Assembly: GCF_002575655.3 (NCBI RefSeq)
Contig: NC_053041.3
Location: 118,822,318 to 118,886,317, forward strand
Reading direction: 5' to 3'
Origin: Aegilops tauschii subsp. strangulata
Lineage: Eukaryota; Streptophyta; Magnoliopsida; Poales; Poaceae
Length of the DNA: 64,000 nt
A program made the translations under genes and the position numbers. The notes under the pieces were generated by a model, which worked only from the letters and a program-made list of their open reading frames with translations, was not told where the DNA came from and did not search any database. Of the stretch, positions 1-10,483 are shown piece by piece; within the stretch, counting starts at the first letter, position 1; each line of letters starts with the position of its first letter.

Positions 1-1316
1 TGTTTTCAATTAAAAGGCCGTAGGCGGAATTAGTCCCGATGGACTAAATAAATCTGTTACTCGTGGGAAAAGAGTACACCCTCTGTAGAGGTTATATCTA
101 TTCGGACAACCACGTCCATGGGTAAGGACTACAGTCTGAGATGAGTCTAGTGGCGGTTTTCGGATGGAGACACGGCTAACTAGAACCTAGTGACGGTCTT
201 CGGATGGAGAAACGGATATACCAGAACTTTGTTTATGACCTATGTCATATGAGGATTTTGATTATTGTGGACTAACCAGTTACTTTATTTGAATTATTGA
301 GTATCCCTGGGACGATTCTACCTCCTCGATATTCACTGTGATTATTCTTATATAAGCCCTTTATGTGGCGTCGCTCCGACGCCCGACTGCGGCATGTTTG
401 TCATTTAGTTATCCTTCATAAGCCCTTTATGTGGCGTCGCCCCAACGCCCGACTGCGGCATGTTTGTCATTTATTTATCCTTTATAAGCCCTTTATGTGG
501 CGTCGCTCCGACGCCCGACTGCGGCATGTTTGTCATTTATTTATCCTTTATAAGCCCTTTATGTGGCGTCGCTCAGACGCCCGCCTGCGGCATGTTTGTT
601 ATTTATTTATCCTTTATAAGCCCTTTATGTGGTGTCGCTCAGACGCCCGACTGCGACATGCTTGTTATTTAATTATTCTTTATAAGCCCTTTTTGTGGTG
701 TCGCTCAGACGCCCGACTGCGGCATTGTTAATTTACTTGCACCCTTTCGAGGAGTCATTTCAGACACTCGATCAGTGCATTCTATTTCTACTCCCGTATT
801 ACATGCTCATTTTTTTACCTGCATGCGTGCATCATGGATTTTCGTTCATTTCGTGACAGACGTTATCATCATAAAAATATTTCGGAACATGATTATCTCT
901 TATTATATTATACCCGTGTTCTTAATGTTTCCGAGTACATTCAAACGTACTCACTGGCTTGTCCCTGGCTATTGTCTTGGCCAGATTTCTTGCGTGGAGA
1001 GAGCTTTGCGACGACAGCCCCGGAACCCATGTAAAGGTGATAGCAGCCTCGCGAAGATAGGAGTTATCCTGGTCAGCTGTTCTTGTAGGAAATGGAGTCC
1101 CATAGACGCAGATGAACCACAAACCGCTTCCGCCATCAACCACTAGAAACCAAGTGTTGTACTCCTAGGCCACAATGGTCTTGTACTACATATTTTGTAC
1201 TTTGCTTGGAATTCTTGTATCAAGTTGGTGCCTCATCAGCTAACAGTAATCCTGGGGCTGGTGAGCACAAAGGCCATTTTCTGGGAAATTAACATCCCGA
1301 AAATCCGGTCCTGACA
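1..1316 (+). repeat. 5' LTR of the LARD, right-hand 1.3 kb only
   Basis: This matches 7700-9016 almost base for base and ends CTGACA directly before the primer-binding site, so it is the R/U5-side end of the 5' LTR. It contains a two-copy direct repeat of about 41 bp (about 150-232, marked by TTCGGATGGAGA) and a six-copy 66-bp tandem array (359-727). The remaining 3 kb of this LTR lies left of the window. Confidence 0.85.
359..727 (+). repeat. 66-bp tandem array in LARD 5' LTR
   Basis: Copies start at 359, 425, 491, 557, 623 and 689 (the last partial), each beginning CTTTATGTGG and containing GACGCCCGACTGCGGCATG. The period of 66 is a multiple of three, which keeps reading frames open across the array. 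I treat those frames as non-coding. Confidence 0.9.
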
Positions 1317-1320
1317 GACT

Positions 1321-1338
1321 TGGTATCAGAGCCAGGCT
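1321..1338 (+). other. Primer-binding site (tRNA-iMet type) of the LARD
   Basis: TGGTATCAGAGC starts 4 bases after the 5' LTR end. It is the usual complement of the initiator-Met tRNA 3' end in plant LTR elements. It fixes the LTR end at 1316 and the plus orientation. Confidence 0.85.
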
Positions 1339-1570
1339 GACCATTGGCTAATCCTATCTTAGCCAGGTCAATAAACCTAGGTTAACCAAACCACCAAACC
1401 TTAACCTAATCCTGGCCAAGCTTCCCGCGTAAGATAGCCCCATAGTGACCCGATGCCTTTCGGCAGACGGTGACCAACCTATCAGCCTAGCCCGTCGATC
1501 ACACGCCAGTGACCGACACCTAACACGTCTCAATCGCAAGCGTGCGAAGGAAGACTCCGTCCCCTTTTCC

Positions 1571-1577
1571 TATAAAA
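1571..1577 (+). promoter_or_regulatory. Internal TATA box before LARD ORF a
   Basis: TATAAAA follows a pyrimidine run and lies 59 bases before the ATG at 1630. The spacing allows transcription start near 1600 and a short leader. Promoter function is inferred from sequence and spacing only. Confidence 0.5.
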
Positions 1578-1629
1578 AGGGCACGCTAGCCTCAGCACAG
1601 CACAACCTCTTTCCCCAAACCAAGCCACG

Positions 1630-2423
1630 ATGCATGGCCCCATTGTTCACAATGAGACCACAGCAACCAACCTTGGAGGTTTTGTGACCGTGCTCGCAAA
1701 CCTCACCCGCCGTGCCTATGCATTAGAAGAGCCCCCAGAATATGTTGTGTAGCAAGGACCCATGTACGGTGAGAGCCGTCAGTACTAGGCCACTGTGCAC
1801 ATCTATGGTAGGGGTCTGTCGCCAGAACGCCCCTATAGATTCACTGGAAGGACAACTTCCTTTGGGCCACAAGCCATCCAACTGGCAGCTCGAGAAGCTA
1901 TAGTTCAACTCCGGCACTTGTCGCCCAGAGTTAACTGTCGCTCGTTCTACTACTACCCTAGTCGTGACGGGTATGGTAGGCCGCCCAGGTTGCCAATGGA
2001 GATCACGAGACAGATCCTGCACTATTGCATCTGGTGCGCTATGTAAGCGCACTAGAGCAACTATTCGATCAGGTCACCCTTGATCTGATCGCAGCTCGTG
2101 GAGAACTGGTTCGCCGAGCCCTAGCGACAGGAGAAGTGGAGCCCGACGCCGACAACCCAGTCGTGCTGTTCGGACACCCGATCGATCCCTTGAGGTCTGC
2201 CCCAGCCATCAACCAGAGTGCTTTGGTGTCCCCAGAAGCGCTTCGTCGCCTTTTGGGAACCCATTCCAACGGGATTGTGGCCAACAACCCCCGCGATGGT
2301 CATCACCACTACCCCGACCCTGCTGCCCCTCAACCTCAACCAGCAAATCCTGACGGAGAAACCCGTGGAGAAACCTCGGCATCCGCCAGGCCAGCCCACT
2401 TAGATATTAACGAAGTAGACTAA
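1630..2423 (+). pseudogene. LARD internal ORF a, dsRNA-binding-domain-like, broken
   Basis: The frame from ATG 1630 reads through PPEYVV, ATVHIYGRG, FTGRTTSF, the helix-like AIQLAAREAIVQLR and FYYYPSR. It has two in-frame TAGs (after EYVV and after SRQY). It then needs a frame change near 2000 to continue as HLVRYVSALEQLFDQ to the stop at 2423 (last residues NEVD). The order PP-Y, beta-like strands, then an alanine-rich helix ending A(I)VQL resembles a double-stranded RNA-binding domain; this is pattern reading, not a database hit. The C-terminal half is charged and then proline/glutamine-rich. It is paralogous to the next frame at 2798, and the second TAG sits where the paralogue has Trp (QY*AT versus KYWAV). 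This copy cannot make full-length protein. Function unknown. Confidence 0.55.
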
Positions 2424-2723
2424 GTCGCTCGAGTAGTATCGAGCCTTAGTTTTCCTACGCTTTGTAATGGTGTGATCTTGTATCGCTTTTATTAAATGCT
2501 GTCTGCTTGAGCGCCCCTATTTGTGGAGTAGTAGCTATGCATATCTACGTTGACGTACAATTGCGTTTTTTTTTAAATATCGGGCGCAGCTACCAAAACC
2601 ACACCCGACGACACCCACAGCAATGCGTCACATTTGTGAGATATGTATATCAGTGGCTTTGACCCAAGAACAGGATCGACAACCAGTTACCCTTCACCCC
2701 GGTAGATAACCCAGCCCCAATGC
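2424..2723 (+). other. Spacer between the two LARD cassettes
   Basis: This is a T-rich, 3'UTR-like stretch followed by about 50 bp (about 2598-2650, CACACCCGACGACACCCACA) that recurs in diverged form at about 3750-3800 after the second frame. The unit duplicated inside the element is therefore probably leader plus ORF plus trailer. No gene seen. Confidence 0.45.
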
Positions 2724-2733
2724 TATATAAAGG
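2724..2733 (+). promoter_or_regulatory. Internal TATA box before LARD ORF b
   Basis: TATATAAAGG lies 74 bases before the ATG at 2798, which has the leader context TTTGCCATGCC. This mirrors the arrangement at 1571/1630. Promoter role inferred. Confidence 0.5.
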
Positions 2734-2797
2734 CCACCTCGTGACCTTGCCGAGTACCCCTCACCTTGTGCGCAACACTCACAGCCATTTCTTTGCC

Positions 2798-3431
2798 ATG
2801 CCGACCCCCAGTATTTATCTGAGAACCCCAGATGCCACCCCAGGTAGTTTTGTTAAATTATTGTGGGACTTTACCTGCAGTACCATGAGTGCCACCCATC
2901 CACCCCAGTACGAGTTGCTCAAATCGAGGATCACCCCATCCACCTCGAAATATTGGGCAGTGGTGCACATCCCTCCCGCATACCCAAACCAAGACCCAAC
3001 GGAAGTTTCCTTCGTGGGGAAATCCATGCCGACTCCACAGATGGCCATAGAAGCTGCTGCGTACGAAGCGCTCGCTCGTCTTCGATTCGCGGTACCCTAT
3101 GCCAGCGAACGAGGATATTATTATTTTTCCGAGTCGTGCAGCACCCGGAGAAGTTGCATCTTTTCCCGGTGGACGAATTGAGAGAGATCCAGTACTGGCC
3201 AACCTTGCCCAGTACGTTATTGCTCAGGAGCATTTGACTCAGCGGGTAATGGGTTATCTCCAGAGCCTCGCGGATTTAAATCCTCGGATCGCTATTGGCA
3301 GACCACTGAGGCCTGACCAGGAGAGGCGCATTCATCGACTGGTCAACCCGCTTCCCCCGATAGAAGAGGAGTGTACCCCAGTACCAGAGGCGTTTTCTCA
3401 GGACCCTGTCTTTTTGCCGTTTTCTTTGTAA
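2798..3431 (+). pseudogene. LARD internal ORF b, dsRNA-binding-domain-like paralogue with one frameshift
   Basis: From ATG 2798 the frame reads PPQYELLKSR, YWAVVHI, VSFVGKS and AIEAAAYEALARLRF, then GYYYF. At the T-run near 3121-3129 the reading moves to the frame that gives FPSRAAPGEVASF and continues VLANLAQYVIAQEHLTQRV to the stop at 3431. Each block has a counterpart in ORF a: PPEY, Y-ATVHI, FTGRT, AIQLAAREAIVQLR, YYYPSR and LVRYVSALEQLFDQV. The alanine-rich helix preceded by strands resembles the second half of a dsRNA-binding domain. Apart from the homopolymer frameshift the frame is open, so it is better preserved than ORF a. It may alternatively be an unclassified retrotransposon-specific protein. 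Function is inference only. Confidence 0.55.
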
Positions 3432-3854
3432 ACGTCACCGCTGTGTTTATTATCCTAGTATTTATTTATGTGTTGTAACTTGCGCGTGGTATCCAAAATT
3501 TTGTGCGGCGTACCAAATTTTTGTTTTTAATTATATGAACAATTTTACTGCTGTTAATCTTTACTTAACTAATTTTTTCTCGCGATAAATTTTGTAATGA
3601 GTTTTCTTTCCCCAAGTTGCTGCAGCGTATATATCTTCGCGACATAGATTTTTTTATTCGCGCAGCACCATAACAGCAGACTCACAACCTCAACCACTCG
3701 ACCTCGTGCACTAATTGCAAATCCTCGTACACATTGTTGCGCCTAACTGATCACACCCGAGGACACCACAGTCTCAGTAAGAGAGATTTGTGAGTGATCA
3801 TTCGGGCGCGAGCTGCCCCAGCACACCGACAGCAGTTAGCACTCGATGCCGCAT
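3432..3854. other. AT-rich LARD internal spacer
   Basis: This is the AT-rich 3'UTR-like trailer of ORF b, then a diverged copy of the 2598-2650 segment at about 3750-3800. No convincing gene. Confidence 0.4.
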
Positions 3855-4016
3855 CTAATCCCCGTGATCGCCGCCGCCGCGAAGAGCTAACACTCGAGCG
3901 GCAGCATCACGACGATCATCCAGGATCATCGCGCACAAGAGCACGGATAACCCCAGCAGCGTCGCCAAACCTCCACACACCAGGACCACGTACCAGTCCG
4001 GCACCGCCTCCGCCAT
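3855..4016 (-). CDS. Putative antisense 53-residue membrane peptide in the LARD
   Basis: On the minus strand an ATG at 4016 opens a 53-codon frame. It starts MAEAVPDWYVVLVCGG, contains one hydrophobic stretch (about residues 8-31, ending LLCAMIL), then a basic tail with DDRRDAAARV. The frame stops at 3855. A TATA box lies about 100 bases upstream on the same strand (4118-4125), with a pyrimidine-rich leader between. Antisense genes near the 3' LTR are known in Tat-lineage Gypsy elements, but I do not recognise this product. The same frame is open further upstream of the ATG, and the plus strand also has a 155-codon frame here (3794-4261), so coding is not proven. Confidence 0.35.
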   Translation of the reverse strand: MAEAVPDWYVVLVCGGLATLLGLSVLLCAMILDDRRDAAARVLALRGGGDHGD

Positions 4017-4117
4017 TAGAGCCTCGCCTCGAGCTCCTGCAAACAGCAATGGAGAAGAAGGAAGGAGAAGTAGAAGCGAGGCCAGGTGTGAGGAAGAAGA
4101 GAGGAGCACTGCGATCG

Positions 4118-4125
4118 TTTTATAG
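4118..4125 (-). promoter_or_regulatory. Antisense TATA box in the LARD
   Basis: The minus strand reads CTATAAAA, flanked by GAGCT and CGATCG. It is placed about 100 bases before ATG 4016, and its direction opposes the retrotransposon. Confidence 0.4.
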
Positions 4126-4680
4126 CTCGAGATCGGTGTACGGTGGGCGAGGTCCACCAGCGCCACTCGTCGCTCGATCGCCGGTGTGCGGAGGCGAGTC
4201 CCTGAGCAGTGCCGACAGTGCACTGGCCCGCGAGGTGAGTGCACGCTGCACCGGCAGCTAGCATGCTGCGCACTACCGCAGTACAGCCTAGATGCCCTAC
4301 GCGCTAGGCGTCGCCGGTGGAGGAAGCACGGGAGAGCACGCGAGAGAGAAGAGAGAGCCAGAGGTAGAAGAAGAGCCCGGAAGTGGGCCCCGGGTCCACC
4401 TGTCAGCCAGAGGGAGCACTGTGCTCTCGGGTGCAACCAACGTGTTTAAGTAATTTAGAATTTATTCTGAATTACTGTATCCACGTAGAAATATCTCGTT
4501 TTTCCCCGACCATGGATTTTTTCCACGCAACGCCAGTAGACCACACTGTGGTTTTACACCACTAATTGCCCTCTCACTTTAGGCACATTGTTAATGCTTA
4601 GTAGCATATTGTTTTCTTTTGGTAAGAGCAATGCTTGTTCAATACAGCTTTTAACAAATCTCGAGGACGAGATTTTTCTT

Positions 4681-4694
4681 AAGGGGGGTAGTGT
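4681..4694 (+). other. Polypurine tract of the LARD
   Basis: AAGGGGGGTAGTG immediately precedes the 3' LTR start TGTGACACCCC. It follows CGAGGACGAGATTTTTCTT, a common lead-in to Gypsy purine tracts. It defines the left edge of the 3' LTR. Confidence 0.75.
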
Positions 4695-6117
4695 TGTGAC
4701 ACCCCAAAATTTTGACCTCGTTTTATAAATTAAAATTTTGCCAGGAAATTAAACTTTTCCATTTGTCAAGATTTACCCTTTTGATATTGTGGATTTTTTT
4801 CCTCAAGTGGAAAACTTTCCTAAAGTATTATTGGACTTGCATGCTCTCTCTATGAAACAATTCTTTATCAGTGGATTTAATTTGCAAGATTTGCTTTTCC
4901 CTGAGCTTTATTCTTTTAAAATGATTTTTCATAAATTTGGGAGCCTGTTTTGCACTGCAACCATTTGGCAAATGCCTTTAAAATTTCTACCAAAATTTGG
5001 GGATGTCATGTGATGTTTCCACATCACTTTTATGCAAAGATATCTTTTGGTTATTGGAAATTTTGAGCTCTTCATCAACTTTTCAAATCTGGTCCAGTAG
5101 GCATTTTTGCACTGCAACCTATTTAAATATTCCTTTAAAAATTCTTCCAAGTGTTTGGAGGTGTCAGTAGATGCATATAATTCAACTTCATGCAAAAACC
5201 CAGTGATGTTCTTTGAAAAATTTGAGTGAACCAACATCTTTTTCATTCTGGTCCAGTTTGGTGATTTGTACTGCAACCCTATTTTATTTTGCTCTAGTGC
5301 CCAAGAACTTTTTCCTGCTTGAAGCCCTCCCTACAAAACCCTTAAGTCCAGGAGAGTGGACCCATTGGAGGATTTTAAGTGCATGCAATGAGACCTTTTT
5401 CTTTCTGTCCAAAACTGTAGTTTTGCAAAACTTGCACTAACAAGTTTTTGGTTTTGCCCAAATGATCTTGCCATCATCACCTACAACTAGAGAGACCCTG
5501 ATCTGGAGATTTTGGCCACTCCAAGAGTTGCCTAAATGCACTTAGCATTCTGTCGAACACTTGGTGTGCACAGTCTGTTTGACATGAGTTTTAGTTTGCA
5601 CGGTGGACTTGATCCCCTGACCCAGCAACCTTGTCCACTAAGCTCCTAGCTATCCCTATCCTAGTCCTGTTAAGTGACAACCTCCCTCTCGCACTCTAGG
5701 CTGCCCTGGCATTTCGTCGAGCATGTCCCATGCGTGCTCTGGGCGCGCCCAGAGCGCACGTTTTGCACGCGCGCGCACCGAGCCGCCGCGTCGCACTACC
5801 TCACTCGCCGCGTTCCACCCCTGGCCCTTGCTCGCCTGCAGAGACACGCACTACACTCGCCCACTCTCCACGCCACCTCTGGCACCCTACAGCGCCGCCG
5901 TCAGAGCTTCTGGCGGCACGCCGGCGTCGGCAGCGAGCTCCTGCCATGGTCGGCACCGCCCAAGCCCCCCGCGCACGCCAGCTGCCCCTGTGAACAGCTC
6001 GAGCTTATCCTGGAGCCCGTCGGAAAGCGCTCGTCGCCGCCACGTCGCCCTGCAGCTACAGCACCACGGTCGCCGACGTTCTTATCCACGGCCGCCGCGG
6101 GACCAGCCTCGAGCGCC

Positions 6118-6124
6118 TATAAAG
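6118..6124 (+). promoter_or_regulatory. LTR core promoter TATA box
   Basis: TATAAAG sits in a GC-rich block inside the LTR and is the best candidate for the U3/R promoter, with a start near 6150. The open frames across this block in several registers are composition-driven. Confidence 0.5.
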
Positions 6125-8058
6125 GGAAACCCCGAGCCCCTCCGAGCGCTTAGGCGACCTCAAGCCTTCCCCCTAGAGCTCCCCAAGCTGTGGATTGACC
6201 GGAAGAGGCCATCTTCCCCAACTCCGGCCGGTTCGGCCGCCGCTACCGTCCGGTGCCATTCGTCGCAACCAGGCACTCCCCCGCCCATCCAGCGCCACCA
6301 ACCGCTTCCCCTCGTTCTTGCGGAGCTGCCCAGCGCCTCAACCTCGTTCGGAAACCACCGGAGCCCAAAACCCACTTCGCTCCCGTAGCCCCCTCCGCCG
6401 CGGAGCTCACCGCCGGCGACTCCTCCACCCACCGTCGACCCAACGACCACCGAGAGGACCGCCCCGGTCTGGCGGATCCATCCCTGCCCTCAGGTGCCCT
6501 CGAGGAGCCGCCGTTCGTCGCCGGCGATCGCGGGAGTCCCGCTCCCGTTCGGGCAGAGGAGAGGAGGGAGAGGGGGGAATGGTCAAACCTGACCAGTGGG
6601 CCCTCTGGACCCAGTGTCAGTGACCCCCGCGCCACCCACGCTGGCTTGAGTGGTCGCGTAAACCCCTGAGTACGTTTCCTCTGCTTCGAAAGCGTATTCT
6701 CCCCCGAAACGTTTTCTTTTTCTGGTTTTTATTAAAAACAGAGATTTGACCAAACTTTGACTGGCTATATCTTTTAAAATAAAACTCCAAATGAGTTTAT
6801 TCTCTTTCCTACCTCTCTCAAATTTTATCTAGTTTATTTTAAGATTTATTTCAAAAATATTTGAGACAACTTTTTGTACTGTGTTTGAAATATTTGTTAT
6901 TTGAATATTTTTTTCAAAATAGGAAATGGAGAGAGAAGAAAGCTTTCAAAAAGTGCACCCTTTGCATACTCTTGAAGGCAAGCATTCTGAACTCTGGCAT
7001 AATATTTTTGTGCGGTGTTTTCATACGGTTACAACACCACTTGACTTGGAGCGTACATTATTTTGATGTGACGGTAAAAATCATTTGCATGAATGCACCA
7101 TGGATATTCTTTGCTGGTAGTAATGGTCATGCTGGTGGTAGTAGTCATCCTCGTGAGTTCCTCATGCATACCGGAAGGAAGCCGAGAAAGCCGTGGTCTT
7201 GGGTAGACACGAGCTTGTCCCTAGTTCCTCGTCGAGACGATTATGTCCGGTATGGCATGGTGAGGCTTGATGAGTGGTGATTCTATCTGTTAATGGAAAT
7301 ATATTGGTTACGCTAATCATTCGGAGAATGCTTGGACCTCCTGAGTTGGCCGTAGGTCGAGTCTTCATTAGTAACTTCCACTCCTTGTTTTGTACTACCA
7401 CTTGTCCCTGCCGCAGGTAGGGTACGGTTCAGTAAGTTGTCAACCCCTTACCAAGGCACACACCGTACAGAGAGGCCATGGTGGAAGATACTGGATGCAT
7501 CCGGTAGGCATGCCACCTGGTCCGGGGGCATGGGTGTTTCCGGTTGGGACCGAGAGGGGGGCACCGCTTAGAGCGCGCGATATAAATTTGATCCCATGAT
7601 ACGTCGAGGTTGTAGCCTCCCCACTTAGAGTTTTGCTTGGCAGGTGTCGTGGGCGATTCCAGACACCGGTAAGTTAAGCTGGTGTGTGCAGGTCAGGCGT
7701 GTTTTCAATTAAAAGGCCGTAGGCGGAATTAGTCCCGATGGACTAAATAAATCCGTTACTCGTGGGAAAAGAGTACACCCTCTGCAAAGGTTATATCTAT
7801 TCGGACAGCCACGTCCATGGGTAAGGACTATCAGTCTGAGATGAGTCTAGTGGCGGTTTTCGGATGGAGACACGGCTAACTAGAACCTAGTGACGGTCTT
7901 CGGATGGAGAAACGGATATACCAGAACTTTGTTTATGACCTATGTCATATGAGGATTTTGATTATTGTGGACTAACCAGTTACTTTATTTGAATTATTGA
8001 GTATCCCTGGGACGATTCTACCTCCTCGATATTCACTGTGATTATTCTTATATAAGCC

Positions 8059-8427
8059 CTTTATGTGGCGTCGCTCCGACGCCCGACTGCGGCATGTTTG
8101 TCATTTATTTATCCTTCATAAGCCCTTTATGTGGCGTCGCCCCAACGCCCGACTGCGGCATGTTTGTCATTTATTTATCCTTTATAAGCCCTTTATGTGG
8201 CGTCGCTCCGACGCCCGACTGCGGCATGTTTGTCATTTATTTATCCTTTATAAGCCCTTTATGTGGCGTCGCTCAGACGCCCACCTGCGGCATGTTTGTT
8301 ATTTATTTATCCTTTATAAGCCCTTTATGTGGTGTCGCTCAGACGCCCGACTGCGGCATGCTTGTTATTTAATTATTCTTTATAAGCCCTTTTTGTGGTG
8401 TCGCTCAGACGCCCGACTGCGGCATTG
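8059..8427 (+). repeat. 66-bp tandem array in LARD 3' LTR
   Basis: Counterpart of 359-727, with the same six-copy structure and only a few substitutions between LTRs. The array therefore predates this insertion. Confidence 0.9.
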
Positions 8428-9478
8428 TTAATTTACTTGCACCCTTTCGAGGAGTCATTTCAGACACTCGATCAGTGCATTCTATTTCTACTCCCGTATT
8501 ACATGCTCATTTTTTTACCTGCATGCGTGCATCACGGATTTTCGTTCATTTCGTGACAGACGTTATCATCATAAAAATATTTCGGAACATGATTATCTCT
8601 TATTATATTATACCCGTGTTCTTAATGTTTCCGAGTACATTCAAACGTACTCACTGGCTTGTCCCTGGCTATTGTCTTGGCCAGATTTCTTGCGTGGAGA
8701 GAGCTTTGCGACGATAGCCCCGGAACCCATGTAAAGGTGATAGCAGCCTCGCGAAGATAGGAGTTATCCTAGTCAGCTGTTCATGTAGGAAATGGAGTCC
8801 CATAGACGCAGATGAACCACAAACCGCTTCCGCCATCAACCACTAGAAACCAAGTGTTGTACTCCTAGGCCACAATGGTCTTGTACTACATATTTTGTAC
8901 TTTGCTTGGAATTCTTGTATCAAGTTGGTGCCTCATCAGCTAACAATAATCCTGGGGCTGGTGAGCACAAAGGCCATTTTCTGGGAAATTAACATCCCGA
9001 AAATCCGGCCCTGACAAAAACCCGGTATCATCATAGATGTGGCGGGCTCCTACTTCTATGACAAAAAATCATGACAGAAAATGGGCTTTTCGTCCTGGGC
9101 GGGCCGGAGACGCAGCTGCATGACATTCTTTGGGCCGTCCATGACGGAAAAAACCGTGGTAGAAGCGAGGGCGAGGAAAATTTCGGGGAGTTCCCGGTTA
9201 CGGTGGGAGGTCGGGGGCCGAGCGATGCGCGTTTCTCTCGTACACGTACGCGCGTGTGAGCGAGGCGTTGGCTCTAACTGAACCCGAGCGATTGCACTGC
9301 AGGCTACGCATTACTGAACCCGAGCGATCGATCGATGGCTGTTAACTGAACCCGATCGAGCGATTCCTTCGCTACTACTGCTAACTGAAGCCGATCGATT
9401 GGATGAACAGTGAGCGTTGCGGGGGCGGGGGGGGGGGGGGGTTGGATAAACAGTGAGCGGTGGCGTTGCCTCTGGATG

Positions 9479-10137
9479 AACAGGACCCCGTGGTGTGGAG
9501 GGCTGGATGAACAGTAGACGGTGGAGGGGTGCCCGTGGAGGGGTGGTTGAACAGGACCCCGTGGTGTGGAGGGCTGGATGAACAGTAGACGGTGGAGGGG
9601 TGCCCGTGGAGGGGTGGTTCAACAGTAGCCGGTGGAGTGGCGCGCGGTGGAGGCTGGATGAACAGGAGCCCGTGGAGGCTGGAGCAGGTCGACGGTAGCC
9701 CGTGGAGGCTGGAGGAGGTCGACGGTGGAGATGAACAGTATCCCGTGGAGTCCTGTTTTGGGGTACGCCACACCCCTCCTGATGAACAGGACCCCCGTTT
9801 CGACCGTAGGAGGTCCGTTTCGTCCGTTTTGCGGTACGCCACACCCCTCCTGATCAACAGGACCCCCATTTCGACCGTAGGAGGTCCGTTTTGTCCGTTT
9901 TGCGGTACGCCACACCCCTCCCGACCAACTGAACGCCCGTTTCGACCGTAGGAGGTCCGTTTCCTCCGTTTTGCGGTACGCCACACCCCTCCCGATCAAC
10001 AGGACCCCCGTTTCGACCGTAGGAGGTCCGTTTCCTCCGTTTTGCGGTACGCCACACTCCTCCCGATCAACAGGACCCCCGTTTCGACCGTAGGAGGTCC
10101 GTTTCCTCTGTTTTGCGGTACGCCACACCCCTCCCCA
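9479..10137. repeat. 71-bp tandem arrays near the left end
   Basis: A 71-bp unit is duplicated at 9479/9550 (AACAGGACCCCGTGGTGTGG). Further right, GGTACGCC recurs at 9762, 9833, 9904, 9975, 10046 and 10117, exactly 71 bp apart. Units contain CGACCGTAGGAGGTCCGTTT. Long minus-strand frames over this array are repeat artefacts. Confidence 0.85.
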
Positions 10138-10483
10138 TGAACACGACGCATTCCGTTGCCTCCCCATGAACACGATGCATTCTGTTGCCTCCCCATGAAC
10201 ACGACGACGACGCTGTTTCTCCGTTCCGACCCAGCCATGTACACGAGCCCTCGCCGTACGTATGCGCGAGTAGGCGTTCGAGACCCTGCCCGTATGTATG
10301 TACGTGGCCGTACGTATTTTCTTTCTTGCACCCTGGCCGCTGTATGTATGTGTACATGCTACGTGCGCGCCTCTACTACGACACGTGCGCGCCTCTACAT
10401 CGACCAGTATATATGTACGTACATGTTCGCGACCAGAATGACAACGCTACGTACGCTTCGACCAGGTGGGTCCCGACTGTCAG

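Larger units (their letters stand above)
1..9016 (+). mobile_element. LARD-like LTR retrotransposon (5' LTR truncated by window)
   Basis: Positions 1-1316 and 7700-9016 are near-identical copies in the same orientation, differing by scattered substitutions and a 1-bp indel near 127/7826. The left copy ends in CTGACA and is followed by a primer-binding site. The right copy begins after a purine tract at 4681. This gives an LTR of about 4.32 kb around only about 3.4 kb of internal DNA with no gag, protease, RT or integrase. Long LTRs with a short, pol-less interior are the hallmark of LARDs described in Triticeae (Sukkula type); the family name is inference. The DNA after the right LTR starts AAAAC, so the 5-bp target duplication is probably AAAAC, but the left flank lies outside the window. 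Confidence 0.85.
4695..9016 (+). repeat. 3' LTR of the LARD (about 4.32 kb)
   Basis: It starts TGTGACACCCC after the purine tract and ends CCCTGACA, so it carries the TG...CA termini. The last 1.3 kb is the copy of 1-1316. In order it holds an AT-rich U3 (4695-5640), a GC-rich block (about 5640-6660) with a TATA box at 6118, an AT-rich stretch (6700-7100), and the 66-bp array (8059-8427). The start could be 3 bases earlier (TGTTGTGAC at 4692). Confidence 0.85.

Noticed and set aside
363..731. Two overlapping open frames over the 66-bp array (and copies at 8063-8431)
   Set aside because: The period is a multiple of three so openness is automatic; repeated peptide has no recognisable domain and both frames are equally open.
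3794..4261. 155-codon plus-strand frame in the LARD
   Set aside because: Arg/Pro-rich with no domain; the opposite strand has a TATA box and a hydrophobic frame that fit better.
5674..6669. Long Pro/Arg-rich frames in the LARD LTR
   Set aside because: GC-rich DNA open in several frames on both strands at once; no conserved motif.
9311..10357. Minus-strand frames with repeated GCGVPQN/SYGRNG peptides
   Set aside because: They are translations of the 71-bp tandem array.
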